A stretch of DNA of 64,000 nucleotides from CAXSEF01 sp964236535 (GCA_964236535.1 CAXSEF010000003.1:62001-126000); one strand, 5' to 3'. Positions 26,045 to 39,028 are shown, numbered from the stretch's first letter. The notes: generated by a model from the sequence alone, not told the origin. Numbers and translations: made by a program.

Positions 26045-27813
26045 GGCCCGGCCAGGAACACGACGGTGCTGCACCTCGGCAGCACGCCGGACCGCGAACG
26101 CTCGCCATCCCCTGCGTGGCTCTCGAACAGACATTCCCCCGCGGCAGGCGCCACTGCCACCTCGTCCGCGCCCAGGTTGCAGGCCACCACCAGCACCGCC
26201 CCGGTGCCCAGCCGCCACTGTCCGCGCACCGCCCGCTCCCCCGAGGGCTGCGCGCCTTGGCTCTTCGCACCCGGAATGCCCGGCACGATGTGCTGCGCCC
26301 GCAGCGCCAGCAGCCGCCGGTGCAGCGCGAGCGTGCCGACCGCATCCTCGTTGTCGGCGGCGGGAATCGACGCCTCGAAGGTCGAGCGCGCGTTCGGATC
26401 GGGGATGCGCGCGCGGATCGCCTCGTCCTGGAACGCCGCGAAGTGCTTGAACTCCTCGCGCCGCCCCTCGCGCACCAGTCCAGCCAACTGCTGGTTGTGG
26501 TCGGTGAAGAACAGGAACGGAGTGCGCGCCGCGTGCTCCTCGCCCATGAACAGCAGCGGGATCAGCGGCGTGCTCAGCAGCAGAGCGGTCGCCGCCCGCA
26601 GCGCTTCCGGGTCAACGAGGCTGGTCAGCCGCTCGCCCATCGCCCGGTTGCCGATCTGGTCATGGTTCTGCAGGCAGATCACGAAGCTGGTGGGCGGCAG
26701 GTGGCCGCTCGGCTCGCCGCGCGGCGAGCCGCTATGCGGAGACACCTCGCCCTGGTACGCGAATCCTTCCGACAGGCAGCGCGCCAGCAGCAGCGAGGCG
26801 TCGGCGAAATCTCCGTAGTAGCCCTCGCTCTCCCCGGTCAGCATCACGTGCACGCAATGGTGCCAGTCGTCGGTCCACTGCGCGTCGAACAGCTCCGGGT
26901 GTTCTGCGTCGCGCAGCAGTGCCGCGGTGTTCTTCTCGTTTTCCAGCACCAAATGGACGTGTCGCCCCGGCCCGGCCGCCGCACGGATCGTCTGTGCCAG
27001 CACCGGCAGGAACGACTGCGGCGCGATCGCGTGCACCGCGTCGAAGCGCAGCCCGTCGACATGGTAGTCGCGCACCCACATCACAGCGTTCTGCAGGAAA
27101 AACTGCCGCACCGGCTCCTTCTTGAAGTCGATCGCCGCACCCCACGGGGTATGCACGCCCTCGTCGAAGAACGTCTTGGCCAATCCATGGACGTACGCGC
27201 CATCCGGCCCGAAATGGTTGTACACCACATCGAGCATGACCATCAGCCCGAGCCCGTGCGCCGCGTCGACCAGAGCCCGAAATGCCGCCGGTGACCCGTA
27301 TGCTTCGTCGGGCGCGAACGGCAGGACGCCGTCGTAGCCCCAGTTGTGCGCGCCTGGAAAGTCGGCCACCGGCATCAGCTCGATCGCCGTGATCCCCAAC
27401 GCCTTCAGCTCCGGCAGCCGGGCGCGGATGCCGTCGAAACCGTCGCAGGCGCCCGGGTGCAGTTCGTATACCACCGCCTCGTGCCAGGGCCGTCCCACCC
27501 AGCCACTGTCCGTCCAGGCGAATGTTGGGTTGACCACCACGCTCCAGCCGTGCACGTCCCCCGACTGCGCCCGCGACGCCGGGTCCGGCACCTCGGCACC
27601 ATCCGCCGTCCGGTACTTGTAGCGGGTGCCGGCTGCCAGTCGCCGCTCTGCCCCGAACCATCCCTCGCCGAGCGCGTGCAGCGGCACAGCCGCCTCGCCC
27701 TCGACCAGCAGCGACAACGTGGCGACCGAGGGCGCCCAGACCCTGAATTGGGTGCTGCCGTCTGGCTGGATCTCGGCGCCGAAGCTCATCTGCGGGCTGG
27801 TATGATTCGGCAT
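26041..27813 (-). CDS. treZ: Maltooligosyltrehalose trehalohydrolase
   Basis: TreZ hydrolyses the bond next to the terminal trehalosyl unit made by TreY, releasing trehalose. The protein has about 590 residues with an N-terminal CBM48-like domain (FGAEIQPDGSTQFRVWAPSV), the GH13 nucleophile region VDGLRFDAVHAIAPQS, the acid/base HLVLENEKNTAALL, and CLQNHDQIGNRAMGERL. The start MPNHTSPQMSFG was chosen for family fit. It is coupled to malQ by a 4-bp overlap, and a 203-bp spacer separates it from glgB. Confidence 0.95.
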   Translation of the reverse strand: MPNHTSPQMSFGAEIQPDGSTQFRVWAPSVATLSLLVEGEAAVPLHALGEGWFGAERRLAAGTRYKYRTADGAEVPDPASRAQSGDVHGWSVVVNPTFAWTDSGWVGRPWHEAVVYELHPGACDGFDGIRARLPELKALGITAIELMPVADFPGAHNWGYDGVLPFAPDEAYGSPAAFRALVDAAHGLGLMVMLDVVYNHFGPDGAYVHGLAKTFFDEGVHTPWGAAIDFKKEPVRQFFLQNAVMWVRDYHVDGLRFDAVHAIAPQSFLPVLAQTIRAAAGPGRHVHLVLENEKNTAALLRDAEHPELFDAQWTDDWHHCVHVMLTGESEGYYGDFADASLLLARCLSEGFAYQGEVSPHSGSPRGEPSGHLPPTSFVICLQNHDQIGNRAMGERLTSLVDPEALRAATALLLSTPLIPLLFMGEEHAARTPFLFFTDHNQQLAGLVREGRREEFKHFAAFQDEAIRARIPDPNARSTFEASIPAADNEDAVGTLALHRRLLALRAQHIVPGIPGAKSQGAQPSGERAVRGQWRLGTGAVLVVACNLGADEVAVAPAAGECLFESHAGDGERSRSGVLPRCSTVVFLAGP

Positions 27814-28016
27814 GCGCCGTCCTCGTGGTGACGGGCGCAGGCCCGTGTTGCGGCAGGCATAGCGCTCGTCCGTGCCGCACTCAAAACATGCCGCGCGATG
27901 CGCGACTGCGGCTCGTCCAATCGGCTTGCGCAGGCACCGAGCGACCCATGCGGACGTGAGCACCGGAGCGGATTGGCACTTCGGACAGCCGTTGCAGGAT
28001 TACCCCGAAAACGTCT

Positions 28017-30245
28017 TCAGCCGCCAGCAGGGTCAGCGACGAGCACCACGGTTGCAAGCGGCGCCAGCGTCAGCAGCAGCGAAGCGGGCTGGTCATGGCT
28101 CGGGCTGCCATCCGACCAGACCCCGCCGCTGTTGCCGACGTTGGAACCTCCATAGATTCCGGCATCACTGTTCAGCGCCTCGCGCCAGTAACCGGACACA
28201 GGCACCCCCACACGGTAGCCGTAGCGCGGCACCGGTGTGAAGTTGCAGACCACAAGCACCGCTGGATCGGTATCCTCGCCGCGACGCAGATAGGCGAACA
28301 CGCTCTGCTCGGCGTCCTCGCGCACCACCCACTCGAAGCCGCGCTCGTCGGTGTCGCGCACGTGCAGCGCCGGCAGCTCTCGATAGGCGGCATTGAGGTC
28401 GCGCAACAGCGACTGCACGCCACGATGGCGCGGGTCGTCGAGCAGGAACCAGTCGAGGCCGCGGTCGTGGTTCCACTCGCGCACTTGGCCGAACTCCTGG
28501 CCCATGAACATCAGCTTCTTGCCAGGATGGGTCCACATGAAGCCGAGGTAAGCCCGCAGGTTGGCGAACTTCTGCCACTCGTCACCGGGCATCTTGCCCA
28601 GCAACGAGCCCTTTCCATACACTACCTCGTCATGGCTGATCGGCAGCAGGAACTTCTCGGTGAACGCATACACCAGGCCGAACGTCATCGAACCATGGTG
28701 CCAACGCCGGTTGATCGGCTCCTGCTCGATGTAGTGCAGGCTGTCGTGCATCCAGCCCATGTTCCACTTGTAGTCGAAGCCCAGCCCGCCATCGCCCGCC
28801 GCGAGGGTAACTCCCGGGAAGGCCGTGCTCTCCTCGGCGATCAGCAACGCCCCGGGCACCCGCTCGGCCACCGCACGGCTGAGATCCTGGAAGAACGCGA
28901 TCGCCTCCAGGTTCTCCCGACCGCCATGCTGGTTCGGCATCCACTCGCCCTGCTTGCGGCTGTAGTCGCGGTACAGCATCGAGGCCACCGCATCGACCCG
29001 GATCGCATCGGCGTGGAAATGCTCCAGCCAGTGCAGCGCCGAGCCGATCAGGAACGCACGCACCTCATTACGTCCCAGATTGTAGATGTAGGTATTCCAG
29101 TCCTGGTGGAATCCCTCGCGTGGGTCGGCATGCTCGTAGAGCGCGGTTCCGTCGAACCGCGCCAGCCCGTGTGCGTCGGTCGGGAAATGTGCCGGAACCC
29201 AGTCCAGGATCACGCCGATACCCGCGCCGTGACACCGGTCGACGAAGCTCGCGAAGCCCTCCGGCGTACCCAGCCGGGCGCTCGGCGCGAACTGACCCAG
29301 CGGCTGGTAGCCCCAAGAGCCACCGAACGGGTGCTCCATGATCGGCAGCAGTTCGAGATGGGTGAACCCCATCAGCTTCGCGTAAGGCACCAATTTGTCG
29401 GCCAGCCGCGTCCACTCGGCACCATTCTCGGAACCAGGAAGCCAGGAGGCGGCGTGCACCTCGTAGACCGAGATCGGTGCCGAGGGAGACTGCCGCTTCG
29501 CTCTTCCGGCCATCCAGGCCGCATCGGTCCAGGCGTGCGGGGTAGGATCGGCGACGATCGACGCCGTTGCAGGGGGCACCTCGGCGGACCAGGCGACGGG
29601 ATCGGCCTTGAGCGGCAGCACGGTGCCGTTCGGGTCGGCGATCTCGTACTTGTAGATCGTCCCAGCACCCAGCTGCGGCACGAACAGCTCCCACACTCCG
29701 GCCTCATGGCGCCGCCGCATCGGCAACCGGCGGCCATCCCAGCGGTTGAACGGCCCGACCACCGAAACGCGCCGCGCGTTCGGCGCCCAGACCGCGAACC
29801 GGACTCCCGGCACCCCGTCGCGCTCAGTGACGTGTGCGCCAAGCGCCTGCGCGATTTCCAGGTGCCGCCCCTGCGCCAGCAGATGGACATCGAGGTCGCC
29901 CAGCACGGCCGGAAAACGGTACGGGTCCTCGACCTCGGCGATCCCGCCGCCATCGCCGACCCGCAGCAGGTAGGGTGCATCCGAGGCGATCGCGCCTGAC
30001 CAGAACCCGTCCGGATGAACCCGACGCAACATGCCCAGGCTTGCGTGAGTGGCACGGTCCACGACCTCGACCGAGCTGGCCTCGGGCAGGAATACGCGCA
30101 CTGCCCACCCGCCGGTGCCCCGATGCGGGCCGAGCAGCGCGAAGGGATCGCCGTGCCGCGCATGAACCAAAGCGTCGACTGCACCCTCATCCGGCCGATC
30201 CTCGATATCGACCGCCGCGGCCGCCTTGGTGATGTCCTCGAGCAT
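28017..30245 (-). CDS. glgB: 1,4-alpha-glucan branching enzyme
   Basis: GlgB introduces alpha-1,6 branches into linear alpha-glucan. The 742 residues include an N-terminal CBM48 (HGDPFALLGPHRGTGGWAVR), a second beta module (GVRFAVWAPNARRVSVVGPF), and the GH13 barrel with WVPAHFPTDAHGLARFDGTA, nucleophile region DAIRVDAVASMLYRDYSR, acid/base LLIAEESTAFPGV, and LLPISHDEVVYGKGSLLGK. The ATG at 30245 is four bases after the treS stop, so the two are co-transcribed. Within the GlgE route it branches the polymer that GlgE extends. Confidence 0.96.
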   Translation of the reverse strand: MLEDITKAAAAVDIEDRPDEGAVDALVHARHGDPFALLGPHRGTGGWAVRVFLPEASSVEVVDRATHASLGMLRRVHPDGFWSGAIASDAPYLLRVGDGGGIAEVEDPYRFPAVLGDLDVHLLAQGRHLEIAQALGAHVTERDGVPGVRFAVWAPNARRVSVVGPFNRWDGRRLPMRRRHEAGVWELFVPQLGAGTIYKYEIADPNGTVLPLKADPVAWSAEVPPATASIVADPTPHAWTDAAWMAGRAKRQSPSAPISVYEVHAASWLPGSENGAEWTRLADKLVPYAKLMGFTHLELLPIMEHPFGGSWGYQPLGQFAPSARLGTPEGFASFVDRCHGAGIGVILDWVPAHFPTDAHGLARFDGTALYEHADPREGFHQDWNTYIYNLGRNEVRAFLIGSALHWLEHFHADAIRVDAVASMLYRDYSRKQGEWMPNQHGGRENLEAIAFFQDLSRAVAERVPGALLIAEESTAFPGVTLAAGDGGLGFDYKWNMGWMHDSLHYIEQEPINRRWHHGSMTFGLVYAFTEKFLLPISHDEVVYGKGSLLGKMPGDEWQKFANLRAYLGFMWTHPGKKLMFMGQEFGQVREWNHDRGLDWFLLDDPRHRGVQSLLRDLNAAYRELPALHVRDTDERGFEWVVREDAEQSVFAYLRRGEDTDPAVLVVCNFTPVPRYGYRVGVPVSGYWREALNSDAGIYGGSNVGNSGGVWSDGSPSHDQPASLLLTLAPLATVVLVADPAGG

Positions 30246-30249
30246 GGGC

Positions 30250-33606
<3,357 letters not shown>

Positions 33607-33693
33607 GTCGTTCGTATGTCCAAGGGCACGGTCCAGCGTGGCTTAGCGCCTGATACGGGCTCTGTCAGGGGTGAAAGCAGCGCCACCATGCGG

Positions 33694-33753
33694 ATGCGAT
33701 CTGGCGGGCGATGCCGACCGGTCAAAACGTCGGCATCGCCCGCCAGATCGCAT
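33694..33753. repeat. Perfect 25-bp inverted repeat around the glgE stop codon
   Basis: Arms 33694-33718 and 33729-33753 are exact reverse complements; the 10-base loop (CGGTCAAAAC) carries the glgE stop codon. The right arm is the last coding part of glgE (AIWRAMPT), and the left arm is its inverted copy in the spacer before treS. In minus-strand RNA this gives a 25-bp GC-rich hairpin without a following U-tract, so it is not a classical terminator. It could stabilise the glgE message or set the glgE:treS ratio. Confidence 0.9.
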
Positions 33754-36700
33754 AGGGTGCGTCGGGCGAAAGGCGCACGCGCTGGCGACGTCCAGAGAAA
33801 CGGAACCGGTCGCCGCCGACGAGATCATCCAAGTCCAGCACCGCGTCGTCGGGCAGTGTCCAGCGATACAGCGGGATGTCGATTTCAGCGTCCTGGACCG
33901 CGTGCGGATCAAGGCTGATCGCCACCAGGATCACATTGGACCGATCCGGCGTCGCCTTCTCGAAGAACAAGATAGCGTCATTGGCAGCCGGCAGGAAGGT
34001 CACGCCGAGCTGGCTCTGCAGTGCCGGGTTGATCAGGCGCAACCGGTTCAGTTGCGCGATCTCGGCGGTTATGTTGCCCGGGCGATTCCAGTCCCAGGCT
34101 CGAATCTGGAACTTTTCGCTATCGAGGTACTCCTCTCGCCCCGGCAGCGGGCTCGCTTCGCACAGCTCGAAGCCGCTGTACACGCCCCAGAGTCCGGACA
34201 GCGTGGCGGCGAGAGCCGCACGGATCAGGAAGCCCGGCCGCCCGGACGTCTGCAGGAACACCGGGTTGATGTCGGGGGTGTTGACGAAGAAGTGCGGGCG
34301 GAAGAACTCGCGCGGTGCCATGGTCGACAGCTCCGTCAGGTATTCCTCCAGCTCACGCTTCTCGTTCCGCCAAGTGAAATAGGTATAGGACTGGCTGAAC
34401 CCCACCTTGGCCAGCCGGTACATCACCTTCGGTCGGGTGAACGCCTCGGCGAGGAACACCGCGTCGGGGTAGCGATCCTTCACCTCGGCGATCATCCACT
34501 GCCAGAACGGCATCGGTTTGGTGTGCGGATTGTCCACCCGGAACAGCCGTACACCCTGCTGCGCCCAGAACAGCACGGCCTCGCACAGCGCCACCCATAG
34601 CCCCGGCACCGCGTCCTCGGCATAGAAATCGACGTTGACGATGTCCTGGTATTTCTTCGGCGGGTTTTCGGCGTACTTGATGGAGCCGTCCGGACGCCAG
34701 TCGAACCAGCCGCGATGCTGCTTCAGCCAAGGATGGTCGGGCGAGCACTGGATCGCGAAGTCGATGGCGATCTCGATCCCGTGCGCCGCTGCCGCTGCGA
34801 CCAGCTGGCGGAAATCCTCCAGCGTGCCCAGCTCAGGATGCAGCGCATCGTGCCCGCCTGCCGCCGAGCCGATCGCGTACGGACTGCCAGGGTCATCCGG
34901 CCCGGGCGTCAAGGTGTTGTTCGGTCCCTTGCGGTTGCTGGTGCCGATCGGCGAGATCGGCGGGAAGTACAGCACATCGAAGCCCATCGCCTGCACCCGC
35001 GGCAGCTGGCGCACCACGTCGGCGAACGTGCCATGGCGCTTCGGGTCCTCGCTCATCGAGCGCGGGAACACCTCGTACCAGCTGGCAAACCGTGCGCCGA
35101 TCCGCTCCGCCTCGACCGGGAACGCAGCAGTCTCGCCCGAGAACGGGCGGTCATCCGCGTCGCGCATCAGCGCCGCCAGCCCGTCGGACAGCAGGGTCTC
35201 GCGTCGCGCCTCGTCGCCCGCCTGCATCGCAGCGATAGCCTCGCGCAGACCCCGTGCGAGCGCTCCGTCGCTGCGTGCCGCGGCAGCCTCGACCAGCCGG
35301 GTGCCTTCGATCATCTCCAGCGCGATCGGCACCCCGGCGCCATGCTTCTTCGCCAGCTCGTCAATGAAGCTCGCGAAGGCGTCGCGCCACGCCTGGATAC
35401 GGTAGCTGTGCCTGCCGAGCGTCCCCAGCGGGAACACGCCCTGCCAGCGGTCATTGGCCAGCAGCGCCATCCTGATCTCGCCGCCGGCGCCGTGTGGCCC
35501 CGTCCAGCTGAGCGCCGCCGCCAGCTTGTCGTGACCGTCGCACACGATGTCCGCCTCGACCTTGACCGTTTCGCCGGCCAGGCGCTTGACCGGGAAGTTC
35601 CCCTCGTCGACGACGGGGCTTGCGTTCTCGATCCCCACGCGCGGCCAGTGTCCGGCCGCTGTGGCACCAGCCGGGTCCAGCGGGGCAGGGGAGGCAACCG
35701 GCAGTGCCTGTGCCGCAAAGAACCTGACTTCACCCGGCGACAACGCGATGGTCTCGCCCGCGCGGAACCCACCAATGCCCAGTATTGGGTCCAGCGGTCC
35801 GAAACGACCACCCAGCATCGGCAGGATGGTCTCCGGCGCCAGTGCCCGAACGCCACGAAGATCGGTATTCGCCAGCACCAGCAAGACCCGGTCGGCCATG
35901 CGCAGGTCGGTGTCGGCGCGCAGCATCGCCAGGACCGGACCGGAAGCGCCGAGCGGCAGCAACACCTCGCCCCCGTCATCAAGCAGGGTCTCGGTGCTGA
36001 GCAGCCCGTTGAGTGCGGCGATGTCAGTGTCGAGCCCCGACTCGGTGTCGCGCTCCAACGATGCGGCACCTGCGGCCGAGGTGCGGCGATCGGCCGCTGG
36101 AGACGCATCCACCAGCCAGCCCGTTCCCAGCGTCGCCGCAAGCGCCAGTGCTCGGCGATAGGCCGGCTCCGCCCGAATCCGATCGGCCTGTGCTTCCGCG
36201 ACCCCTGGCCCGAACGGCGCGTCCGGACCGGCCAGGACGGGCGCGACCTGGCGCAGCGCCGCGATCTCGTCCCACAGCCACTCGCTGCGCCAATCCCACC
36301 ACGGCAGCGAGCAGAACACCCCGTCAAGCCCGAGGCCCGTCAGCATTGGCAGCGATGACCGCGGCAAGCCCGGAGTCCAGGCCAGCAAAACCCCGGCGGT
36401 GCAGCGGCGTATCGAACGCAGCACCGCCGGCAGGAATTCCACGGGCAGCTCATCAAGTCCCTGCAGCCGGAAACCGGCGATCCCCCACTCCGCCCAGCGC
36501 GACAGCAGGCTGCCCCACCAAGCACCCAGTCGCTCGGCAGCACCCTCGTTCGCGACGGCGGCCAGTGCGGCGTGCATGTCGACGTCGCGCCGCGGATCGA
36601 GCGGCGCCTTGTCGTCCGGTGGCGCGAACAACCCTGCAGCATCAGCCATCAGCGGCGAACCGGCAGCGATCCGCGCCATCGTCACGTCAAGGAGCAGCGA

Positions 36701-36988
36701 GACTCCCTGAGCCGCGGCGAGGCGTGCCAAGTCGCGTATGCCCGTTTCAGCCGGCCCCCCGCCCAGACCCGCTGACAGCCTCCCGGCGTCCCCGATCAGC
36801 GCCGGATCTGCACCGTCCGGCGAGGTGAAGGCCGGTCCCAGCAACAGATGATCGAACCCGAGACCGCTGACCCTGTGCAGCACAGTCGCCCAGGACGCCG
36901 GAGCGCCCAGGCCGCTCCGCACAAAGGCGATCCGCAGCGATCGCCCACTGCTGCCCATGGGAGCCACGTCACTTGCAGCCGCCTTCAT
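33722..36988 (-). CDS. glgE: Alpha-1,4-glucan:maltose-1-phosphate maltosyltransferase with extra N-terminal domain
   Basis: GlgE transfers maltose from maltose-1-phosphate to alpha-glucan. Residues from about 445 to 1088 are a canonical GlgE: NASPVVDEGNFPVKRLAGE, YFPPISPIGTSNRKGPNN, the nucleophile GVRLFRVDNPHTKPMPFW, the acid/base AVFLAEAFTRPKVMYRL, and FVNTPDINPVFLQTSGR. Residues 1 to about 445 form an extra amylase-like module in which the nucleophile position reads GIAGFRLQGLDELP, so Asp is replaced by Gln and it is probably not catalytic. The ATG at 36988 is preferred because GAGGAG stands 6 nt before it; ATG 37090 would add 34 residues. It is the first gene of the trehalose cluster. Confidence 0.94.
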   Translation of the reverse strand: MKAAASDVAPMGSSGRSLRIAFVRSGLGAPASWATVLHRVSGLGFDHLLLGPAFTSPDGADPALIGDAGRLSAGLGGGPAETGIRDLARLAAAQGVSLLLDVTMARIAAGSPLMADAAGLFAPPDDKAPLDPRRDVDMHAALAAVANEGAAERLGAWWGSLLSRWAEWGIAGFRLQGLDELPVEFLPAVLRSIRRCTAGVLLAWTPGLPRSSLPMLTGLGLDGVFCSLPWWDWRSEWLWDEIAALRQVAPVLAGPDAPFGPGVAEAQADRIRAEPAYRRALALAATLGTGWLVDASPAADRRTSAAGAASLERDTESGLDTDIAALNGLLSTETLLDDGGEVLLPLGASGPVLAMLRADTDLRMADRVLLVLANTDLRGVRALAPETILPMLGGRFGPLDPILGIGGFRAGETIALSPGEVRFFAAQALPVASPAPLDPAGATAAGHWPRVGIENASPVVDEGNFPVKRLAGETVKVEADIVCDGHDKLAAALSWTGPHGAGGEIRMALLANDRWQGVFPLGTLGRHSYRIQAWRDAFASFIDELAKKHGAGVPIALEMIEGTRLVEAAAARSDGALARGLREAIAAMQAGDEARRETLLSDGLAALMRDADDRPFSGETAAFPVEAERIGARFASWYEVFPRSMSEDPKRHGTFADVVRQLPRVQAMGFDVLYFPPISPIGTSNRKGPNNTLTPGPDDPGSPYAIGSAAGGHDALHPELGTLEDFRQLVAAAAAHGIEIAIDFAIQCSPDHPWLKQHRGWFDWRPDGSIKYAENPPKKYQDIVNVDFYAEDAVPGLWVALCEAVLFWAQQGVRLFRVDNPHTKPMPFWQWMIAEVKDRYPDAVFLAEAFTRPKVMYRLAKVGFSQSYTYFTWRNEKRELEEYLTELSTMAPREFFRPHFFVNTPDINPVFLQTSGRPGFLIRAALAATLSGLWGVYSGFELCEASPLPGREEYLDSEKFQIRAWDWNRPGNITAEIAQLNRLRLINPALQSQLGVTFLPAANDAILFFEKATPDRSNVILVAISLDPHAVQDAEIDIPLYRWTLPDDAVLDLDDLVGGDRFRFSGRRQRVRLSPDAPYAIWRAMPTF

Positions 36989-37282
36989 GCCTGTCTCCTC
37001 GCCCGTTTCGGCCGGGGTAACCCCGATGCCCGGTCGAGTGCCAGAAGCCTCGCCAAGGAGGGGGGAAGCGGCGGCATGCAATGAGGCCATCGTCTCGCGG
37101 TCATCCTTGTCGGTTGCATATTGTGAGCGCCGTAGCGCGAGCGGAGTTTCCGCCAGTGTCCGCCGCCTGGTCGCTGTATCTAGACCGCATTGCAACCTGC
37201 CAGCCCAATGCAAGTCCGGTCATCGACCGGCTACGCCGAGAACGCGTCCGCTGGCTTGCAGAAGCGATGTCCCGATTGGCAC
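36989..37282. promoter_or_regulatory. Upstream region of the trehalose/glucan cluster
   Basis: A 294-bp spacer between the phyR stop and glgE, both on the minus strand. It should hold the main promoter of the cluster unless phyR transcription reads through. I searched for the EcfG consensus (GGAAC, 16-17 bases, CGTT) on the minus strand; only a weak GGAAAC near 37155 was seen. Confidence 0.35.
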
Positions 37283-38038
37283 TCAGCTGAGGCGGACGCC
37301 GCCGGTTACGGCCTGGTAAGTCGCGATCGCCAGCGTCAGCGGCTCGAAAGGCTTGGTGATGACGAACGCCGGCTCCACGGCCTCGCCGGTCAGCAACCGC
37401 TCCGGATAGGCGGTCACGAAGATCACCGGCGCCGGGTGACGATGCGTGATGGCCGCCACCGCCGACGCGCCATCGCCGCCCAGGCCGAGGTTGATGTCGG
37501 CGAGGATCAACCCGGGCCGGGTGCGCAGCGCGATCTCGATCGCCTCCTGTTCGCTCGACGCCACGCCCACCACACGGTGGCCGCAGCCCTGCACCAGCTC
37601 CTCCAGGTCCATGGCGATGATCGGCTCGTCCTCGATGATCAGCACGTCGGTCGCCGCCGCCTTGTGCAGGTGCGAACGTGCCTCGACCAGCGCCAGCTCC
37701 GCGACGGCGTCGTCAAGCCCGGTCGCCAATGCCGCCTGCGACAGTTCCAGCCCCTCCAGCGCCGTCAGCAGCAGCAGCTGCCGCTGCACCGCCGAGAGCC
37801 CCCCCGGAGCGGCGACCGGAGCCTGATGCATCGACGCCCGGGTGACGCTGGCGTAGAGGCCGAGCCGCAGATCAACCATGTCATTCTGTCCGGCCTGGCG
37901 GGGTGGCGCCGCCAGCATCGCGCGCAGGCTATCGGCCACCAGCGTGTCACCGCGAGCCTGGCTGCCGGTGAGCGCACGCGCATACCGGCGTACATAGGGC
38001 AGCTCGCGGATCAAGTCTTCGCGTCCCGGGCTGGTCAT
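37283..38038 (-). CDS. phyR: General stress response anti-anti-sigma regulator PhyR
   Basis: PhyR (251 residues) combines an N-terminal sigma-factor-like domain (DLIRELPYVRRYARALTGSQ ... LSAVQRQLLLLTALEGLELS) that mimics EcfG with a C-terminal receiver domain (VLIIEDEPIIAMDLEELV, phospho-acceptor in LILADINLG, switch lysine in FVITKPFE). When phosphorylated it captures NepR and frees EcfG. AAGGA stands 8 nt before the ATG at 38038. It is divergent from the first ecfG gene across 120 bp, and its stop lies 294 bp before the glgE start. Confidence 0.95.
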   Translation of the reverse strand: MTSPGREDLIRELPYVRRYARALTGSQARGDTLVADSLRAMLAAPPRQAGQNDMVDLRLGLYASVTRASMHQAPVAAPGGLSAVQRQLLLLTALEGLELSQAALATGLDDAVAELALVEARSHLHKAAATDVLIIEDEPIIAMDLEELVQGCGHRVVGVASSEQEAIEIALRTRPGLILADINLGLGGDGASAVAAITHRHPAPVIFVTAYPERLLTGEAVEPAFVITKPFEPLTLAIATYQAVTGGVRLS

Positions 38039-38158
38039 CCCCAATCCTTTCCTGGCACCTGTCCTCTGCCGCGCCGGGTGCGGCAGGACAAAGGACCGCG
38101 AGGTCCGGCGCCTGGGCGACACAACTCGGCGGAAGCGCTGCAGAGGGCAAGTGGATTC

Positions 38159-38752
38159 ATGGTGAGTGACGGCGGGGCCGCCGCGCCGATACCCGGGGCG
38201 CGGGCGGGGCCTGCACAGGCCCGGGCGGCGACGTCGCAGGACCATCAGGGCGAGCTGCGGCCGCAGATCATCAGGTTGTTGCCGGACCTGCGCGCCTTTG
38301 CCCGCTTCCTCGCACGCGACCGCACGCTGGCCGACGACCTGGTGCAGGACACGCTGGTCCGCGCCCTGGGCGCGCTCGACCAGTTCCAGCACGGCACCAA
38401 CCTCAAGGCCTGGCTGTTTACCATCCAGCGCAACGCCTTCTACGAGCAGTTTCGCCGCCGCCGCCGCGAGCAACGCGCCATGGCCGAGCAGTTCTCCGGC
38501 GACGAGGCGGAAGGCGCCCCGCAGCACGGAGCGGCCGAGCTGTCCGACCTGCAGCGCATGCTGTTCAGCCTGCCGCCGCTGCTGCGCGAGGCCCTGGTCC
38601 TGGTCGGCGCGCAGGAGCTGAGCCACGAGCAGGCGGCGGCAATCTGCGGCGTGCCGGTCGGAACAATGAAGGCGAGGGTTTCGCGCGCCCGCGCCAAGCT
38701 CGCGCAGATCACCGGCCGTCGCGCGCGCCCCACCGACGGCGTCGTGGAGTGA
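38159..38752 (+). CDS. ecfG: EcfG-type general stress sigma factor (first copy)
   Basis: A 197-residue ECF15/EcfG sigma factor. Region 2 is LRAFARFLARDRTLADDLVQ plus DTLVRALGALDQFQHGTNLK and AWLFTIQRNAFYEQFRRRRR; region 4 is LVLVGAQELSHEQAAAICGV plus PVGTMKARVSRARAKL. It is expected to be held by NepR and released by phosphorylated PhyR. The start at 38159 (MVSDGG) lies 120 bp from the divergent phyR start. The N-terminal 30 residues are Ala/Gly/Pro-rich and low complexity, longer than in typical EcfG, so an internal start is possible. Confidence 0.92.
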   Translation: MVSDGGAAAPIPGARAGPAQARAATSQDHQGELRPQIIRLLPDLRAFARFLARDRTLADDLVQDTLVRALGALDQFQHGTNLKAWLFTIQRNAFYEQFRRRRREQRAMAEQFSGDEAEGAPQHGAAELSDLQRMLFSLPPLLREALVLVGAQELSHEQAAAICGVPVGTMKARVSRARAKLAQITGRRARPTDGVVE

Positions 38753-39028
38753 CGACACCGCGCATGCCGGCAAGGCTGATCGCTATCCGGGCCCGCAAAG
38801 CACCACGCTTGCAGGCGATAGGGCGTCTGCTGCCATTTCGCTGCGCATCCACGGGAGCCAAGGTCCCGGCCGCTGGCCGGATCCGGAGACGGAGCATCCG
38901 GACCGAGGTCCGAGGCGTGCAACGCAACGAACTGGGGCATCCGGGCGCGCTGGCAATTTCTTGATCGCGCGCATGCAACCGCGATCCCGGGCCGCCATTG
39001 ATCAGGCGGAACCAGGAGACCGCGGCCA
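38753..39028. other. Spacer between the two EcfG-type genes
   Basis: 276 bp with no recognised gene. AGGAG at about 39014 serves as ribosome-binding site of the next gene. A GGAAC at about 39008 resembles the -35 of EcfG promoters, but it is too close to the start codon to act for that gene and no CGTT lies at the right distance. Confidence 0.35.

Noticed and set aside
28095..29999. Plus-strand open frame of 634 codons
   Set aside because: Antisense to glgB, whose motifs are complete; the antisense product has no recognisable domain.
36989..39028. EcfG-type promoters (GGAAC ... CGTT) ahead of glgE, phyR or the sigma genes
   Set aside because: Only a weak GGAAAC near 37155 and a GGAAC at 39008 overlapping the ribosome-binding region were seen, neither with a properly spaced -10.
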